From assembly GCA_013141115.1 (NCBI GenBank), contig JABFRP010000004.1:186001-250000 (forward strand): a stretch of DNA of 64,000 nt. Direction: 5' to 3'. How positions within the stretch are numbered: position 1 is the first letter of the stretch; every line of letters begins with the position of its first letter. This document shows, piece after piece, positions 1 to 9,362 of this stretch. The notes beneath the pieces are model-generated. The model did no database searches and was not told the DNA's origin. It saw only the letters and a list, made by a program, of their open reading frames with translations. The DNA is from Ferruginibacter sp. Its GTDB lineage: Bacteria; Bacteroidota; Bacteroidia; Chitinophagales; Chitinophagaceae. The position numbers and the translations under genes are program-made.

Positions 1-36
1 GTGATAATTGTATCTTGCCAAATAAAATATTTCAGG

Positions 37-855
37 ATGAAGAAAATCAGTTGCTTTTTTATTGTTGTTCTTTTTTCTTTTGCCAGCATTGCCGCTACTG
101 TTGATACGGTGGCCGTTTTTAGCAATGCCATGCACCAATCAATAAATTGTGTGGTAATAAAACCAGATAGTTACAAGAAAAAGAAAAATCATTTTCCGGT
201 GGTTTATTTGTTGCATGGCTACAGCGGCAAGTACAGCGATTGGATTATTACCATGCCCGGTTTGAAAGAATTGGCGGACGAAAATAAAATAATTATTGTA
301 TGCCCGGATGGTGGTTTTAGCAGTTGGTATTTTGATAGCCCTATTGATAGCGCTTATAAATATGAAACACATGTGGTAACAGAAGTGGTAAGTTTTATAG
401 ACCATAATTACCGCACTATTGCAGATAAAAACCACCGTGCCATTACAGGCTTAAGCATGGGTGGGCATGGTGGATTGTTTTTAGGCTTACGTCATGCTGA
501 TGTTTTTGGTGCCGCAGGTTCTATGAGTGGTGGAGTGGATTTAAGCGAAAGCAGAAACCGTTTTCATATAATGAAACGTATTGGAGATACAACCGCCAAT
601 GCAAAAAACTGGCACGACTATTCGGTGGTTAACTTAATTGAAAATTACAGCAACACGCCTGTAAAAATTATTTTTGATTGCGGTGTAAAAGATTTTTTTA
701 TTGGCGGTAATCGACTGCTGCATAAAAAAATGATGGAGCTAAAAATACCACACGATTATATTGAGCGGCCCGGCGAACACAATTGGGATTACTGGAGAAA
801 TGCGGTTAAGTTTCAGTTGTATTATTTCAGCAATTTTTTTGATAAGTCAGAATAG
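37..855 (+). CDS. Secreted alpha/beta-hydrolase, putative esterase
   Basis: An esterase-D/S-formylglutathione-hydrolase-like serine hydrolase of the putative esterase family (PF00756 type), probably acting on ester bonds outside the cytoplasm. The frame is open from base 1, but the ATG at 37 gives a clean signal peptide (MKKISCFF... up to SIAA), so I start there; the protein is 272 residues. The nucleophile elbow GLSMGGHGG places the catalytic Ser near residue 140, Asp in DCGVKDF near 219 and His in GEHNW near 248. An LLHGYSG oxyanion-hole motif precedes them. The substrate cannot be told. It converges on the next gene across a strong hairpin. Confidence 0.85.
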   Translation: MKKISCFFIVVLFSFASIAATVDTVAVFSNAMHQSINCVVIKPDSYKKKKNHFPVVYLLHGYSGKYSDWIITMPGLKELADENKIIIVCPDGGFSSWYFDSPIDSAYKYETHVVTEVVSFIDHNYRTIADKNHRAITGLSMGGHGGLFLGLRHADVFGAAGSMSGGVDLSESRNRFHIMKRIGDTTANAKNWHDYSVVNLIENYSNTPVKIIFDCGVKDFFIGGNRLLHKKMMELKIPHDYIERPGEHNWDYWRNAVKFQLYYFSNFFDKSE

Positions 856-879
856 ATAATAAGAAGGTATTGCAAAGAA

Positions 880-910
880 TAATTAAGGCCGCATTATGCG
901 GCCTTAATTA
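880..910. terminator. Bidirectional terminator hairpin
   Basis: A perfect 14-bp inverted repeat (TAATTAAGGCCGCA) with a 3-nt TTA loop lies between two convergent genes. Its A/T-rich outer arms allow it to work on both strands. Confidence 0.8.
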
Positions 911-927
911 AATGAATGACTTTGTTT

Positions 928-1608
928 TTACATTCCCGTCTTTCCATCTCTTAGCGCATTCTTCTTTCCTTTATTTTTCTTTTCCCACTCAAGCATTTCA
1001 GCTGTTTTATCGGGTTTTTTGTAGGGGCTTTTGGCATTAGCCGCCGCAGGCGTTCCGCCGGGTTTTTCTAAAAAGCCACGGTCGTATTTTTCAATTTTTA
1101 CCAGCCTGCCGGTGCTGGGGTCAAAATATTTCCATTCGCCATGCTTAACGCTGTATTGCTCGGCTTTAACCAGCTTCATGTCTATTATTTCGTTGCTTCC
1201 TGTGCCATAAACGGCTACGGTATCAAAAGGTGCTTCAGGGTCGTAGCCACGCCAGCTTTCCTCACGGTACAAGTCGCCCAGGTAAGTATAATATTGTTGT
1301 ATGCCATGCTTACCGCCTAACTTATAATTTTCCACGGCAATTATATCGCCGGTTAAATTATACAGGCGCCAAATACCTTCTTTCTTATCATTTTTAAAAA
1401 GTCCTTCTTCTTCATAACCTGGCTCGCCCCTTACTTCATCTACATGTATCACCCATTTACCCTGCTTCATATCTTTTTTATCAATGGCATTAATGGTGTC
1501 GCCTTTTTCAGATATCTTATAAGTTTTATACTGTGCAAAGCCATTCATCAAAAACAAAAATTGTATGATGAACAATAAGAACAATTGCCGTATTTTTAAA
1601 CTTCTCAT
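928..1608 (-). CDS. Secreted MORN-repeat-like protein
   Basis: A 226-residue protein with an N-terminal signal peptide ending near GFAQ. It carries repeats of the type K-x-G-x-W...Y and E-G-x-x-x-x-Y (KQGKWVIH, KEGIWRLYN, KHGIQQYY, KHGEWKYFD), which resemble the MORN-like repeats of Bacteroidota exported proteins. The C-terminus (after about residue 180) is lysine-rich and low in complexity. Function unknown, probably a periplasmic or surface structural protein. It is divergent from the beta-propeller gene that follows. Confidence 0.65.
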   Translation of the reverse strand: MRSLKIRQLFLLFIIQFLFLMNGFAQYKTYKISEKGDTINAIDKKDMKQGKWVIHVDEVRGEPGYEEEGLFKNDKKEGIWRLYNLTGDIIAVENYKLGGKHGIQQYYTYLGDLYREESWRGYDPEAPFDTVAVYGTGSNEIIDMKLVKAEQYSVKHGEWKYFDPSTGRLVKIEKYDRGFLEKPGGTPAAANAKSPYKKPDKTAEMLEWEKKNKGKKNALRDGKTGM

Positions 1609-1631
1609 TTTTATAAATTTAATTTCTATTT

Positions 1632-4220
1632 ATGTTACCAGCATTTATAATTCTATTGGGCTTCATTGGCATCGCACTCTTGTACTGCATCAATTCTATT
1701 CAGCAAAAGCAGCCTGCGAACTTAAAACTGTTGTTCAACAAATTTACAGTTTTACTTTTTCTTTTAAATGTTAATTCTGTTGCTGCACAAATCAGGCCAA
1801 GCACCGCTTCTGAAAGATTAAACGGTTTGCAAAAAAGAAAATTGCTGGAAGATAACAGTCTTTTAAAAGATATTAAGTTTCGCAATATTGGCCCCAGTGT
1901 AATGAGCGGCCGTGTGGTGGATATTGAAGTAAACCCCGCAGACCCAACGGAGTTTTACGTGGCCTATGCCACAGGCGGTTTGTGGTACACTACCAACAAT
2001 GGCCAAAGTCTTACACCAATTTTTGATAAGGAAAATGTAATTGGTATTGGAGATATTGCGGTTAACTGGCAAAGTAAAACTATTTGGGTAGGTACCGGCG
2101 AAGCTAATAGCAGCCGTTCTTCTTACGCAGGTATTGGCGTGTATAAAAGCAGCGATAATGGCAAAACATGGGAGTATGCAGGTTTGCCCGAAAGCCATCA
2201 TATTGGTAAAGTTATTTTACACCCCACCGATAATAATATTGCATGGGTGGCAGTACTGGGGCATTTATATTCTGCCAATAAAGAAAGAGGTGTTTATAAA
2301 ACTACCGATGGAGGTAAAACATGGAAACAAACTTTGTATATCGATGATAATACGGGTGTGGCAGATATGGATATCAACCCAAAAAATGCCAACGAGTTGT
2401 ATGCAGCAGCCTGGTACAAAACCCGTAAAGCCTGGAACTTTGAAGAAGGCGGCAAAACATCGGGCATTTATAAAAGTACAGATGGTGGCAATACATGGAA
2501 ACTGGTAACGCAGCAGGGTAGCGGCTTTCCTGCAGGCGATGGAGCAGGAAGAATTGGTGTTGCAGTTTATGCCACTAATCCCAATATTGTTTACGCTACG
2601 GTAGATAATCAAAATCATCGTCCTGATACCGCTAAAAGAACCGATACCAATTATGTGTTGAAAGATTTTAAAAACTTAACCAAAGAAGGTTTTTTACAAC
2701 TGAATGATAAAAAACTGGATACATTTTTAATGGATAATAATTTTCCGGAAAAATATAAGGCAGCATCAGTAAAAGAATTAGTGAAGAACGATAAAGTAAA
2801 ACCAACAGCAGTATATGAATACTTATTTGATGCCAACGCAGCCTTATTTGAAACACCCATTATAGGTTGCGAAGTGTACCGCAGCGATGATGCAGGAGCA
2901 ACATGGAAAAAAGTAAATACCAAAGAACTGAATTTGTACAATACTTACGGATATTATTTTGGCAAAATTTCTGTTGCAGCTAGTAACGAAAATAAAATAG
3001 TGATCAGCGGGTATAATTTGCAGGTAAGCAGTGATGGTGGTAAAACATTTAAGCCGGTGGATAATAATGCCACTCATGCCGATTGGCACGGCTGCTGGAT
3101 AAACCCCAATAAAGAAAGCCATTGGGTTGCCGCTAACGATGGTGGGTGCAATGTTACTTACGATAACGGGCAGCATTGGTTTAAGGTAAACACACCTTCA
3201 GTAGGTCAGTTTTATGGTATTAATGTAGATGATGCCAAACCATATAATGTGTATGGTGGTTTGCAGGATAACGGTACCTGGTATGGGCCATCAACTGCAA
3301 AAGATATTGATCAATGGAATTACGAAAGCCCATACCCTTGGAAAAGTATTGGCGGTGGCGATGGTATGCAGGTGCAGGTAGATACAAGAGATAATAAAAC
3401 GGTGTACTCCGGTTCTCAGTTTGGGTACTATGGCCGCAGAACAATTGATGCACCAAGAGGAAGCGGCCTTTCCATTCATCCGCAACCCAATTTGGGAGAG
3501 ACTCAATTGCGGTACAATTGGCAAACGCCTATCTGGTTAAGCAAACACAACCAGGAGGTGTTTTATTATGGCAGCAACAAATTTCACCGCAGTTTACAAA
3601 AAGGCGATAAGATGGAAACGTTAAGTAATGATTTAACCAGCGGCAGGCCGGAAGGTGATATTCCGTTTGGTACACTAACGGCCATTACAGAATCACCATT
3701 AAAATTTGGATTGATCTATACCGGAAGTGATGATGGAAATATTCATGTAACCAAAGACGGTGGATATACCTGGACAAAAATAAATGTAAACGTAAAAGGT
3801 ATTCCGCAGGGGATGTATGTTAGCCGTGTTACGCCATCGGCCTATAAAGAAGCAAGGGTATATGCAACGTTGAATGCGTACCGCAATGATAATTTTACCC
3901 CCTATTTATTTGTAAGCGAAGATTATGGCGTTACATGGATACAGCTGGGTAATGATTTACCTGCCGAGCCTTTAAATGTGGTTAAAGAAGATCCTAAAAA
4001 AGAAAACATCATTTATGTAGGTAGCGATAATGGTTTGTATGCATCTTTTGATATGGGTAAATCATTTATGGTGTTGGGCAATAATTTGCCCCGTGTGCCA
4101 GTGCATGATATTGCTGTGCAACAAAGAGAAAATGAATTACTGATTGGAACACATGGCCGCAGTATTTACGTTACTAAATTAGATACGATACAATCTCTAT
4201 CTGAAAAAAATGTAAAATAA
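1632..4220 (+). CDS. Secreted Asp-box (BNR/sortilin-like) beta-propeller protein
   Basis: A large exported protein made of repeated beta-propeller blades. I count about nine Asp-box motifs of the form S-x-D-x-G-x-T-W (for example KSSDNGKTWEY, KTTDGGKTWKQ, KSTDGGNTWKL, VSSDGGKTFKP, VTKDGGYTWTK), as in VPS10/sortilin-like and BNR-repeat proteins. No catalytic residues are recognisable, so sialidase activity should not be assumed. The ATG at 1632 puts two hydrophobic stretches at the N-terminus. An in-frame TTG at 1731 would give one simple signal peptide (MFNKFTVLLFLL...VAAQ) and is my preferred alternative start. Confidence 0.75.
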   Translation: MLPAFIILLGFIGIALLYCINSIQQKQPANLKLLFNKFTVLLFLLNVNSVAAQIRPSTASERLNGLQKRKLLEDNSLLKDIKFRNIGPSVMSGRVVDIEVNPADPTEFYVAYATGGLWYTTNNGQSLTPIFDKENVIGIGDIAVNWQSKTIWVGTGEANSSRSSYAGIGVYKSSDNGKTWEYAGLPESHHIGKVILHPTDNNIAWVAVLGHLYSANKERGVYKTTDGGKTWKQTLYIDDNTGVADMDINPKNANELYAAAWYKTRKAWNFEEGGKTSGIYKSTDGGNTWKLVTQQGSGFPAGDGAGRIGVAVYATNPNIVYATVDNQNHRPDTAKRTDTNYVLKDFKNLTKEGFLQLNDKKLDTFLMDNNFPEKYKAASVKELVKNDKVKPTAVYEYLFDANAALFETPIIGCEVYRSDDAGATWKKVNTKELNLYNTYGYYFGKISVAASNENKIVISGYNLQVSSDGGKTFKPVDNNATHADWHGCWINPNKESHWVAANDGGCNVTYDNGQHWFKVNTPSVGQFYGINVDDAKPYNVYGGLQDNGTWYGPSTAKDIDQWNYESPYPWKSIGGGDGMQVQVDTRDNKTVYSGSQFGYYGRRTIDAPRGSGLSIHPQPNLGETQLRYNWQTPIWLSKHNQEVFYYGSNKFHRSLQKGDKMETLSNDLTSGRPEGDIPFGTLTAITESPLKFGLIYTGSDDGNIHVTKDGGYTWTKINVNVKGIPQGMYVSRVTPSAYKEARVYATLNAYRNDNFTPYLFVSEDYGVTWIQLGNDLPAEPLNVVKEDPKKENIIYVGSDNGLYASFDMGKSFMVLGNNLPRVPVHDIAVQQRENELLIGTHGRSIYVTKLDTIQSLSEKNVK

Positions 4221-4252
4221 AAAGACGGGTATTTTTATTAATTCAATATCGG

Positions 4253-4317
4253 TGATTGTAATCATTTTTAACGATGTTGGTCATCATTTTTAATGGGCTG
4301 TAACAATGATAAGTTTG
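4253..4317 (+). promoter_or_regulatory. Tandem FNR-like boxes and -7 element before the universal stress gene
   Basis: The distal box TGATTGTAATCA (4253-4264) matches TGATnnnnATCA exactly. The proximal box TGTTGGTCATCA (4275-4286) has one mismatch. Box centres are 22 bp apart. A Bacteroidota -7 element TAAGTTTG (4310-4317) follows, and the proximal centre lies 36.5 bp before its last base. The same geometry is found before three other genes in the window. A 9-bp inverted repeat GATAAGTTT/AAACTTATC (4308-4316 and 4329-4337) overlaps the -7 element. Confidence 0.65.
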
Positions 4318-4341
4318 TGTACAACATAAAACTTATCCATC

Positions 4342-5172
4342 ATGAAAAAGATAATCATTGCATTGGATGGCGATCATTTTCCTCAGGGTGCATTTGAATT
4401 TGCAAAAAGTATTAACCTGAAAAATGAAATACTGCTGGCAGGTGTTTTTTTAAGCCCGGTTGATTACTCAAAACTGATGGCTTATACTGCCGGTGTGGAT
4501 GGTGTGGCGGTGATGCCGGAATGGCTGATGAAAAATGATGATGATGAAATTATAAATAAAAACATTGAGCTGTTTGAAGAAGCCTGCGTTGCCGATGGGC
4601 TGCATTACAGAGTGCATAAAGAAAATAATTTAATGGCATTGGCTTCTTTAGTGGAAGAAAGCCGTTTTGCCGACCTGCTTTTAATAAGCAGTGAATTGTT
4701 TTATAAAAATATAGGTGCGGCACAACCTAATTACTACCTGGAAGAAAATTTAAAAAGATCAGAGTGTCCGGTAATGCTGATTCCGGAAAACTATAAACAG
4801 CCTTCACAAATTTTACTGAGCTACGATGGCGGCGAATCTGCAATGTTTGCCATTAAGCAATTTGCTTACCTGTTTCCAGAGTTGGTAAATATGGAAACTA
4901 CACTGCTTTCTGTAACAGAAGATAAGCCGGAAGAGTTGCCGGAATATGCCATGGTAACAGAATTGCTTACCGGCCATTATCCCAACCTGAAACTGCAAAA
5001 TGTAAAAATATCCGGTAAAAAATTATTTATAGAATGGCTGGCTCTGCAACCCAATAGTTTTATTGTAATGGGGGCATTCTCCAGAAGTATGTTTTCTGAA
5101 TTGTTTAAAAAGAGTTTTGCAAGAAATGTAATTCAGGATATTAAAATGCCGCTTTTTGTATCTCATAAATAA
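4342..5172 (+). CDS. Universal stress protein, two tandem UspA domains
   Basis: A 276-residue cytoplasmic protein with two UspA-like halves. The first begins MKKIIIALDGDHFP, the second near residue 154 with QILLSYDGGESAMFA. The end of the second, FIVMGAFSRSMFSELFKKS, corresponds to the usual nucleotide-binding G-x2-G-x9-G(S/T) region but is degenerate, so ATP binding is uncertain. Seven bases separate it from the OsmC gene, so the two are probably co-transcribed. The upstream tandem FNR-like boxes suggest induction under low oxygen or redox stress, which fits the neighbouring cbb3 oxidase genes. Confidence 0.85.
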   Translation: MKKIIIALDGDHFPQGAFEFAKSINLKNEILLAGVFLSPVDYSKLMAYTAGVDGVAVMPEWLMKNDDDEIINKNIELFEEACVADGLHYRVHKENNLMALASLVEESRFADLLLISSELFYKNIGAAQPNYYLEENLKRSECPVMLIPENYKQPSQILLSYDGGESAMFAIKQFAYLFPELVNMETTLLSVTEDKPEELPEYAMVTELLTGHYPNLKLQNVKISGKKLFIEWLALQPNSFIVMGAFSRSMFSELFKKSFARNVIQDIKMPLFVSHK

Positions 5173-5178
5173 AAAGAG

Positions 5179-5643
5179 ATGATAGCAAAAACTGCAAAGC
5201 ACCAATACTACTTTGAAGTGCAATTGAACTGGCAGGAAGGCCGCAAAGGAATACTTACCGCCAATGATGTAAAAGATACTATTAAGGTGGCAACACCTCC
5301 GGAGTTTACCGGCGGTGTGCCGGATATGTGGAGCCCTGAGCATTTGTTTTTAAGTGCATTAAGCAGTTGCTTTATGACCACTTATTTGTCCATTGCAGAA
5401 AAAAGAAGATTAACGCTTTCGCATTTTGAATGCAGTGCAATAGGGCAGGTAACTTTAGTAGAAGGCCATTTGGAATTTACTACCATCAATCTTTTTCCAA
5501 AAATATTTGTTGCTGCACAAACAGCTGTTGCCATAGCAAATGAAGTATTGATGAAAGCCTACCAGCATTGTATTATTGCCAATTCAATAAAGCCGCATTT
5601 GATACATCATGGCGAAGTGCTGGTGGATAAACATTATTTGTAA
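5179..5643 (+). CDS. OsmC/Ohr family peroxidase-like protein
   Basis: A 154-residue OsmC-family protein. The two conserved cysteines are visible, in LSSCFMT (about residue 60) and HCIIANS (about residue 119). Proteins of this family reduce organic hydroperoxides through this cysteine pair, in the cytoplasm. The start ATG lies 7 bp after the universal stress gene, so it belongs to the same transcript. Family membership is clear; substrate is inferred. Confidence 0.85.
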   Translation: MIAKTAKHQYYFEVQLNWQEGRKGILTANDVKDTIKVATPPEFTGGVPDMWSPEHLFLSALSSCFMTTYLSIAEKRRLTLSHFECSAIGQVTLVEGHLEFTTINLFPKIFVAAQTAVAIANEVLMKAYQHCIIANSIKPHLIHHGEVLVDKHYL

Positions 5644-5714
5644 AAAATAACTGCTCAGTTTATTCTGCATAACCACATAAAAAACAGTAAGTTTGATTTA
5701 GTTAAGCTGTTTGC

Positions 5715-6440
5715 ATGAAAGAAGAAATCAAATCCGAAATAAAATTTTTAGAAGGACCGCAAAGCCGCTGGGAGGAATTTAAATTTGTGGTTAAAGTGCT
5801 GTTCGAATTTATTAAAGGCTTCAGGGCCTTACATTTTGTGGGGCCATGCGTTACCGTTTTTGGTTCGGCAAGGTTTAAAGACGGGCATCCGTATTACGAA
5901 ATTACCGAAGAGTTATCTGGCAAAATTGCACAACTGGGTTTTACTATAATGACGGGTGGCGGCCCCGGCATAATGGAAGCGGCTAACAAAGGTGCCAAAG
6001 CTGTTGGTGGCAGAAGTGTGGGCTGCAATATTGTTTTACCTATGGAGCAAAATCCCAATCCTTATCTTGATAAATGGGTAAGCATCCGTTATTTTTTTAT
6101 CCGCAAAACATTATTGTTAAAATATTCTTACGCATTTGTAGTAATGCCCGGTGGCTTTGGCACACTGGATGAATATTTTGAAGCGCTTACTTTAATTCAA
6201 ACCAAAAAGATAAGTGAGTTTCCTATTGTTATTTTTGATACCGCTTTTCACAAAGAATTACTGGAGCATATAGAGCTGATGAAAACAAAAGCAACTATTT
6301 CAGCTGTTGATACCCGGCTTTTTTTAGTTACAGATTCCATTGAAGAAGCTGTGGCCTACATACAAGAAAAGAGTATTGTTAAATTTGGCCTCAAACATCA
6401 AAAGCCGTACAAACCTTTCAGGTGGTTATTAGAAAAATAA
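5715..6440 (+). CDS. LOG-family protein (TIGR00730-type, Rossmann fold)
   Basis: A 241-residue protein of the LOG/lysine-decarboxylase-like family. The diagnostic motifs are GGGPGIMEAANKGA (about residues 86-99) and PGGFGTLDE (about 149-157). Characterised LOG proteins cleave cytokinin-type or purine nucleoside 5'-monophosphates to the base and ribose 5-phosphate; in bacteria many are nucleotide hydrolases of unclear role. No FNR-like box is seen directly before it, so it may be read through from the upstream stress genes, 71 bp away. Confidence 0.85.
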   Translation: MKEEIKSEIKFLEGPQSRWEEFKFVVKVLFEFIKGFRALHFVGPCVTVFGSARFKDGHPYYEITEELSGKIAQLGFTIMTGGGPGIMEAANKGAKAVGGRSVGCNIVLPMEQNPNPYLDKWVSIRYFFIRKTLLLKYSYAFVVMPGGFGTLDEYFEALTLIQTKKISEFPIVIFDTAFHKELLEHIELMKTKATISAVDTRLFLVTDSIEEAVAYIQEKSIVKFGLKHQKPYKPFRWLLEK

Positions 6441-6493
6441 ATAGCACCGGTTGCTTTTTATGCTACTTCAATACCCTGCACGTAATCATTTAC

Positions 6494-6558
6494 TGATAAA
6501 TATCATATTGTAGTTTGATGGAAATCATCTCCACTCTCTGTACAAAGAGCCACATTTG
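6494..6558 (+). promoter_or_regulatory. Tandem FNR-like boxes and -7 element before a small coiled-coil gene
   Basis: Two exact TGATnnnnATCA boxes, TGATAAATATCA (6494-6505) and TGATGGAAATCA (6516-6527), have centres 22 bp apart. The -7 candidate CACATTTG (6551-6558) matches TAnnTTTG except at its first base, and its last base is 36.5 bp from the proximal centre. Two copies of TTGATCA at 6587 and 6595 sit just before the start codon. Confidence 0.7.
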
Positions 6559-6611
6559 TAACATAATTACAGGCAATAAAAACAAATTGATCAGTTGATC
6601 AATCAATAACG

Positions 6612-6800
6612 ATGCGGCAACCGGGTAACGATATAGGAGAAGAGCAGAAGAGTGTTGCTAAAGAAGATGGTTTTAAAAATCAATATGATATTGATACCTT
6701 TTATGCTCAGGATATATTAAGGGATCGTATTAAGGCTTTAGAAAAAATGTATACTGAATTAAAGTGTAATTTTCAGAAATATGTATCGTCTATATCCTAA
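6612..6800 (+). CDS. Small acidic/coiled-coil protein of unknown function
   Basis: A 62-residue soluble protein with no signal peptide. The C-terminal 23 residues are predicted helical (LEKMYTELKCNFQKYVSSIS) and resemble the C-terminus of the larger protein at 16365-16754 (LEKNFTQLKNEFNKYLVSVL). Both genes have the same tandem-box promoter. I do not recognise a named family. The shared tail and promoter suggest related small helper or adaptor proteins made under the same conditions as the cbb3 oxidase. Confidence 0.65.
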   Translation: MRQPGNDIGEEQKSVAKEDGFKNQYDIDTFYAQDILRDRIKALEKMYTELKCNFQKYVSSIS

Positions 6801-6880
6801 CGTAAAATCATAAAATTCAATATCAATAAATGTTTTATGTAAAAATTATGCATAAAAAGAGTGTTCAATAGTTTCTGTCT

Positions 6881-6923
6881 AAAAAAAGCCGCTGTGTAGT
6901 CTTATTCGGCGGCTACTTTTTTT
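6881..6923 (+). terminator. Rho-independent terminator
   Basis: An A-run, the stem AGCCGC (6887-6892) with GCGGCT (6909-6914), then a T-run (6917-6923). It closes the transcript of the small protein and isolates ccoI. Confidence 0.75.
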
Positions 6924-6939
6924 AATCAAATTGTAAGTT

Positions 6940-9354
6940 ATTAAAACAACAACAGTCATAAAAACCAAATGCTTTCATTGCGGCGAAAACTGCGATGATA
7001 ATGACATTATTATAGAGGATAAAAGTTTTTGTTGCGAAGGTTGCAAGCAGGTGTACTTACTGCTTAACGAAAATGATCTTTGTGTATACTACGATTTTGA
7101 TAAAAACCCCGGTATAAAAGCAAAAGGCAGGTTTGTTAGTGAACGCTTTGCCTATCTTGAAGATGAAGCCACTATAAAAAAATTGGTACAGTTCAGCAAT
7201 GGTTCGCAAACCAATGTTACTTTTTCGCTACCGCAAATGCACTGCTCTTCCTGTATCTTTTTACTCGAAAATCTGCACCGTATCAATCCGGGTGTAATAA
7301 AATCACAAACTAATTTTCAGCGTAAAGAAGTGTTCATCATATTTGATCCTCATCAAATTTCTTTACGTAAAGTAGTAGAACTGCTGGCCTTTATTGGCTA
7401 CGAACCCAATATCAGCTTAAAGGATACTGTTTCAAAGAGAACATCAACATTTAACCGGCAAAGGATTTATAAAATAGGCGTAGCAGGTTTTTGCTTTGCC
7501 AATATTATGATGTTGAGTTTTCCTGAATACTTTTCGTCCGGTAATATTGAGCAAAACGGATTAAAAGAAACATTTACCTGGCTGAACCTTGGTTTATCAT
7601 TACCCGTTTTATTTTACAGCGCTTCTGGTTTTTTTGTGTCAGCATGGAAAGGTTTGCGCCAGCAGTTTTTAAATATTGATGCACCCATTGCTTTGGCAAT
7701 TGTAGTTACATACGCAAGAAGTTATTACGAAATTATCACTGGCACAGGTGCCGGGTATTTAGATTCCGGTACAGGCATTGTGTTTTTTATGCTGATAGGC
7801 CGCTGGTTTCAGGATAAAACTTACGACTCATTTTCTTTCGATAGAGATTACCTGTCTTATTTTCCGCTGGGCGTTAGTATTATAAAAGATGGTATAGAAA
7901 AAAATATTCCTGTTACACAATTGCAAAAGGGCAACCGCATTATTATCCGTAACGAAGAGATGATACCTGCCGATGCTATATTATTAAGTGGCAATGCCAA
8001 TGTGGATTATAGTTTTGTAAGTGGCGAAAATACACCGGTACAAAAGCAACCGGGCCAACTGATATATGCCGGAGGCAAACAGATTGGCAGTGTAATAGAA
8101 CTGGAAGTTGCAGGCGAAGCATCACAGAGCTATATAACACAGCTTTGGAATAATGATGTTTTTCACAATAAAAAGAATGGTGAAAAATCGTTTATCCACC
8201 CATGGAGCCGTTATTTTACATTAGCATTATTTGCAGTGGCTGCAACCACATTGGTATTTTGGCTAATTAACGATACCAGTAAAATATTACCTGCAGTTTC
8301 TTCAGTACTAATTGTAGCATGCCCTTGTTCACTGTTACTATCAGCAACATTTACTTATGGTAATATGCTTAGGCTTTTTGGCAAGAATAAACTTTACCTG
8401 AAAAATGCCAGTGTTATGGAATCGCTGGCTAAAATTGATACCATAGTTTTTGATAAAACAGGTACCATCACTCAAAATCAAACTTCACTGGTAAGTTACG
8501 AGGGCACACCTTTAACTGACAAAGAGTTAGTGGCAGTAAGAAATGTTGCCCGACAATCATCTCACCCTTTAAGCAAAATAATAGCAGTATGGCTGCAAAC
8601 CGGTGATGATAAAATTATACCTGTAGATCAATTTAACGAATACACCGGCAAAGGTTTGCAGGCAATAGTAAATGGTATTGATGTAAAAATGGGTTCTGCC
8701 AGTTTTATGCACCAGTTTAATCCCGGTTTTGCTTCGTACGATACAGGCTCACATGTTCATGTAATGATGAATAATGTACATATGGGGCGTTTTAATGTAA
8801 GCAATCAGTATCGCCCCGGCGTAGAGCAGTTAGTGGATGAATTGAAAAATAAAGGGCTGGTGCTTTCTGTTTTAAGTGGGGATAATGATGCTGAAAGAGA
8901 TAATTTAAAAAAGATATTTGGCGCAGCAGCAGATCTGAATTTTAATCAAACACCGCAGCAAAAACTGGATTTTATTGAAGCACTTCAAAAGGATAAAAAA
9001 AATGTATTAATGCTGGGGGATGGATTGAACGATGCCGGAGCATTAATGCAAAGTAATGTAGGCATAGCAGTTAGTGATAATACTGCACAATTTTCCCCTG
9101 CCTGTGATGCTATTTTAGCTGGCGAAAATGTGCAATTGCTTGAAAAATTTATAGCTTTTGCAAAATCAGGTAAAACTATAGTTACAGCAAGTTTTATACT
9201 TTCAATTTTATATAATATAGCAGGCTTATCCTTTGCGGTACAGGGTATTTTATCACCAATGGTTGCGGCTATACTTATGCCGGCAAGCAGTATCAGCATT
9301 GTATTATTAGTAACTGCACTATCTTCTATTAGTGCAAGGGCAAAAGGTTTATGA
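6940..9354 (+). CDS. ccoI: cbb3 oxidase copper-transporting P1B-type ATPase CcoI, non-standard start
   Basis: A heavy-metal P-type ATPase that exports or delivers copper for cbb3 oxidase assembly in the inner membrane. Motifs: HMA-type MHCSSC, the membrane CPC motif (VACPCS), the phosphorylation motif DKTGT (8452) and the hinge GDGLNDAGAL. The first standard start codon is GTG 7051. However, the frame is open from 6937, and the upstream codons encode KCFHCGENC...FCCEGCKQVY, the cysteine-rich metal-binding domain typical of CcoI. No ATG, GTG or TTG lies upstream, so the true start is probably ATT 6940 or ATA 6958, unless a base was miscalled. Transcribed apart from, and just upstream of, the oxidase operon. 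Confidence 0.85.
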   Translation: MKTTTVIKTKCFHCGENCDDNDIIIEDKSFCCEGCKQVYLLLNENDLCVYYDFDKNPGIKAKGRFVSERFAYLEDEATIKKLVQFSNGSQTNVTFSLPQMHCSSCIFLLENLHRINPGVIKSQTNFQRKEVFIIFDPHQISLRKVVELLAFIGYEPNISLKDTVSKRTSTFNRQRIYKIGVAGFCFANIMMLSFPEYFSSGNIEQNGLKETFTWLNLGLSLPVLFYSASGFFVSAWKGLRQQFLNIDAPIALAIVVTYARSYYEIITGTGAGYLDSGTGIVFFMLIGRWFQDKTYDSFSFDRDYLSYFPLGVSIIKDGIEKNIPVTQLQKGNRIIIRNEEMIPADAILLSGNANVDYSFVSGENTPVQKQPGQLIYAGGKQIGSVIELEVAGEASQSYITQLWNNDVFHNKKNGEKSFIHPWSRYFTLALFAVAATTLVFWLINDTSKILPAVSSVLIVACPCSLLLSATFTYGNMLRLFGKNKLYLKNASVMESLAKIDTIVFDKTGTITQNQTSLVSYEGTPLTDKELVAVRNVARQSSHPLSKIIAVWLQTGDDKIIPVDQFNEYTGKGLQAIVNGIDVKMGSASFMHQFNPGFASYDTGSHVHVMMNNVHMGRFNVSNQYRPGVEQLVDELKNKGLVLSVLSGDNDAERDNLKKIFGAAADLNFNQTPQQKLDFIEALQKDKKNVLMLGDGLNDAGALMQSNVGIAVSDNTAQFSPACDAILAGENVQLLEKFIAFAKSGKTIVTASFILSILYNIAGLSFAVQGILSPMVAAILMPASSISIVLLVTALSSISARAKGL

Positions 9355-9362
9355 ACAAAAAC

